12,500 nt of DNA from Penaeus vannamei (taxonomy: Eukaryota; Arthropoda; Malacostraca; Decapoda; Penaeidae): NCBI RefSeq assembly GCF_042767895.1, contig NC_091549.1:56053178-56065677 (forward strand), written 5' to 3'. The notes under the pieces were generated by a model, which searched no databases, was not told where the DNA came from, and worked only from the letters and a program-made list of their open reading frames with translations. Below are positions 10,421-12,500 of this stretch, one piece after another. Position 1 is the stretch's first letter. Each line of letters starts with the position of its first letter. Made by a program: the position numbers and the translations under genes.

Positions 10421-10445
10421 CTATTATTTCCGACTTCACAAAAGT
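10421..10445 (+). repeat. Right copy of the perfect 25-bp direct repeat
   Basis: It is identical to 10232-10256. The preceding nine bases, CTATTATTT at 10412-10420, also match the start of the repeat, so the exact junction is uncertain by up to nine bases. Confidence 0.85.
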
Positions 10446-10497
10446 TTATGTCGTGTTCGAGCGTAGTGATTGAGCTGGAGGACCAACAGGAGCTATT

Positions 10498-10960
10498 AGT
10501 GTTGTTGTTGTTGTTATTGTTGTTGCTGGTACTATTATTATCATTATCATTATTATTATTGTAATTATTATTATTATTATTATTATTGTTATTATCATTA
10601 TTATTATCATTATTGATATTATCATTATTGATATTATCATTATCATTATTATTATCATTTTTAATGTTATTATTATCATTATCATTATCCTTTTCATTAT
10701 CATTATTATTATTATCATTATCAATATTATTATCATTATCATTATTATCATTATTAATATTATTATCATTATCGTTATCATTATCATTATCATTATCATC
10801 TCCATCTTCATCTTCATCATCCTCATCCTCATCCTCATTATCCATATCATTACTATTATCATCATTGTCATCATCACAATTCTCATGATACTCATTATTA
10901 TAGCCACCATTATCATCATGTTCCTTATTATCATCATTATCATCATCATCCTCCCTCTAA
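10498..10960. repeat. ATT/ATC trinucleotide tract, about 460 bp
   Basis: The tract starts with GTTGTTGTTGTT, continues as mixed ATT and ATC triplets with ATTATC hexamer stretches, and includes a TCATCCTCATCC-type segment near 10800-10840. Asn/Asp-rich minus-strand frames (for example 10405-10845) and Leu/Ser-rich plus-strand frames are artefacts of triplet repeats without stops in those frames. Confidence 0.95.
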
Positions 10961-11690
10961 CGCTGCATAAAACACGACGAAGATCTTTAATAAGTCTTCT
11001 CCCCGACTGAGCATCACCAAGTCTCGTGTTTTGCTTCAGAAAAGAGAAAAACAGAAAACTCCCGAGAATTGTGAACGAAATGAGGGAAAAGTGGAGAGGA
11101 GGAAATTGCGATGTTTTTACAGGTGAAAGGGCAGAGGGAAATTGTTTTGAGACATTGATATGTTGTAGGAAATTATTGAGATTTGAGAGAAAAAATCAAA
11201 ATTGAGATTCGATTAATTATCATATTGCTGATGGAAATAAATTGAAATCCCACAATGATATTTAAAAAATAATAATAATAATAATAACTGATCATTCTTA
11301 AAGGAAATTAAATATTACTAAGAAAAAACAGACCCATAAAAAGAGTTTTTCCTTTTTTTTACGAATCAACAAGTTCGGACGAGGCGATCTGTCGTTGTTC
11401 GGAACTGTTCTTCACGACTTCGAAAGGAGATATTTGCTTCTTTTGCGTCGATACCTTTTTAGTTTCTCATTTTCTATTCTTTTATTTAGTTATTCATTCA
11501 GGTTGTGTTCGTATTTATCGTTTTTCTTATACAGACGTGGTATTATGGGCGTGATACGACACTGAACATTGTTTTATTTATTTATTTTTCATGTATCGAA
11601 CGCGGGCTTTTTACTGCGTCTGTCTGCTAACCTTGCGACAAGAAAGATTCGTTTAAAAGTTAAGAACAAGAAAAAAAAAATCCGTCAGTC
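10961..11690. other. AT-leaning unique region with no recognisable gene
   Basis: This is about 730 bp with no supported gene. It contains a short AAT run at about 11268-11286, a T-rich patch near 11346-11360, and a poly-A run at about 11670-11680 just before element copy 2. The open frame from 11569 runs into that element and is not supported as a gene. Confidence 0.5.
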
Positions 11691-11866
11691 GTTTTTGGAA
11701 CCTTTCAGTGTAAATCTCTTCTATTTTCGCTGTTATCGGTTTTGCTGTTATTATCGTTGTTATCATCATACTCTTCCTACTCCCTCCCCCTCCCCTCCAT
11801 CCCTTCAATCACCCCTCCCCCCCTCTACCCCCCCTCCCCAAGTCATACAATTTCATAGCCTTTTAT
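11691..11866 (+). mobile_element. Insertion-like element, copy 2
   Basis: This is the second copy of the 10257-10420 segment in the same orientation, 1.4 kb downstream. Its left part is nearly identical, its C/T-rich middle is about 10 bp longer, and its end is the same ACAATTTCATAGCC. No matching direct repeats flank this copy, so it is either an older insertion with a decayed target duplication or the source of a duplication. A poly-A run lies about 15 bp to its left. Confidence 0.6.
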
Positions 11867-12491
<625 letters not shown>

Positions 12492-12500
12492 TATAAATAT

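Noticed and set aside
10405..10845. Asn/Asp-rich minus-strand protein resembling a low-complexity nuclear protein
   Set aside because: It is the ATT/ATC tract read on the minus strand, with no flanking non-repetitive coding sequence.

Overview
This window looks like non-coding nuclear DNA from a eukaryote with an extreme load of simple-sequence repeats. By eye, close to 30% of it is near-pure dinucleotide or trinucleotide microsatellite: GT, GA, CA, CT, AT and ATT/ATC. More of it is polypyrimidine tract or tandem minisatellite. There are no convincing bacterial genes and no bacterial promoter or operon signals. Long (CT)n, (CA)n and (AT)n arrays mixed with AT-rich spacer and decayed dispersed repeats are a known hallmark of decapod crustaceans, especially penaeid shrimp. 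A penaeid-like genome is my best guess, but it is inferred from composition and not proven.

Layout. 1-640: polypyrimidine DNA and a decayed dispersed repeat (copy A) that contains a T/C-rich expansion. 703-1241: compound GT/GA microsatellite. 1495-1837: (CA)n. 2009-2876: an 870-bp CT tract with hidden longer-range order. 3027-3580: five copies of a short ATTAATC...CTACC-polyC motif, in an alternating two-type arrangement and mostly followed by GA runs. 3650-4371: AT-rich DNA with nothing recognisable. 4372-4466: (CT)47. 4534-4990: a decayed tandem array of about 65-bp units, running directly into copy B of the dispersed repeat (about 4980-5215). 5577-5690: GA/GACA. 6540-7078: AT, then GT, then GA arrays. 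7080-8190: a hairpin-rich, GC-richer 'head' followed by nine tandem copies of a roughly 112-bp unit. 8356-9116: a CACTCAACACCT-based minisatellite that becomes a regular 51-bp array. 9304-9380: a short TATGGTCGTCCTC repeat. 9784-9844: (AT)n. 10257-10420: a 164-bp segment bracketed by perfect 25-bp direct repeats and found again at 11691-11866. 10498-10960: ATT/ATC tract. 12138-12487: AT-GA-AT compound array.

No protein-coding gene, tRNA, rRNA or CRISPR array can be supported. Every long open frame except one lies in a repeat whose motif happens to lack stop codons. The exception, 137 codons at 5119-5532, is no longer than chance allows.

The most informative structures are three apparent mobile or repeat families: the 10257-10420 insertion-like element with its second copy, the copy A/copy B pair, and the head-plus-nine-tails array at 7080-8190. 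Together with the microsatellites they suggest a region shaped by insertion of short non-autonomous elements, followed by replication slippage and unequal exchange.
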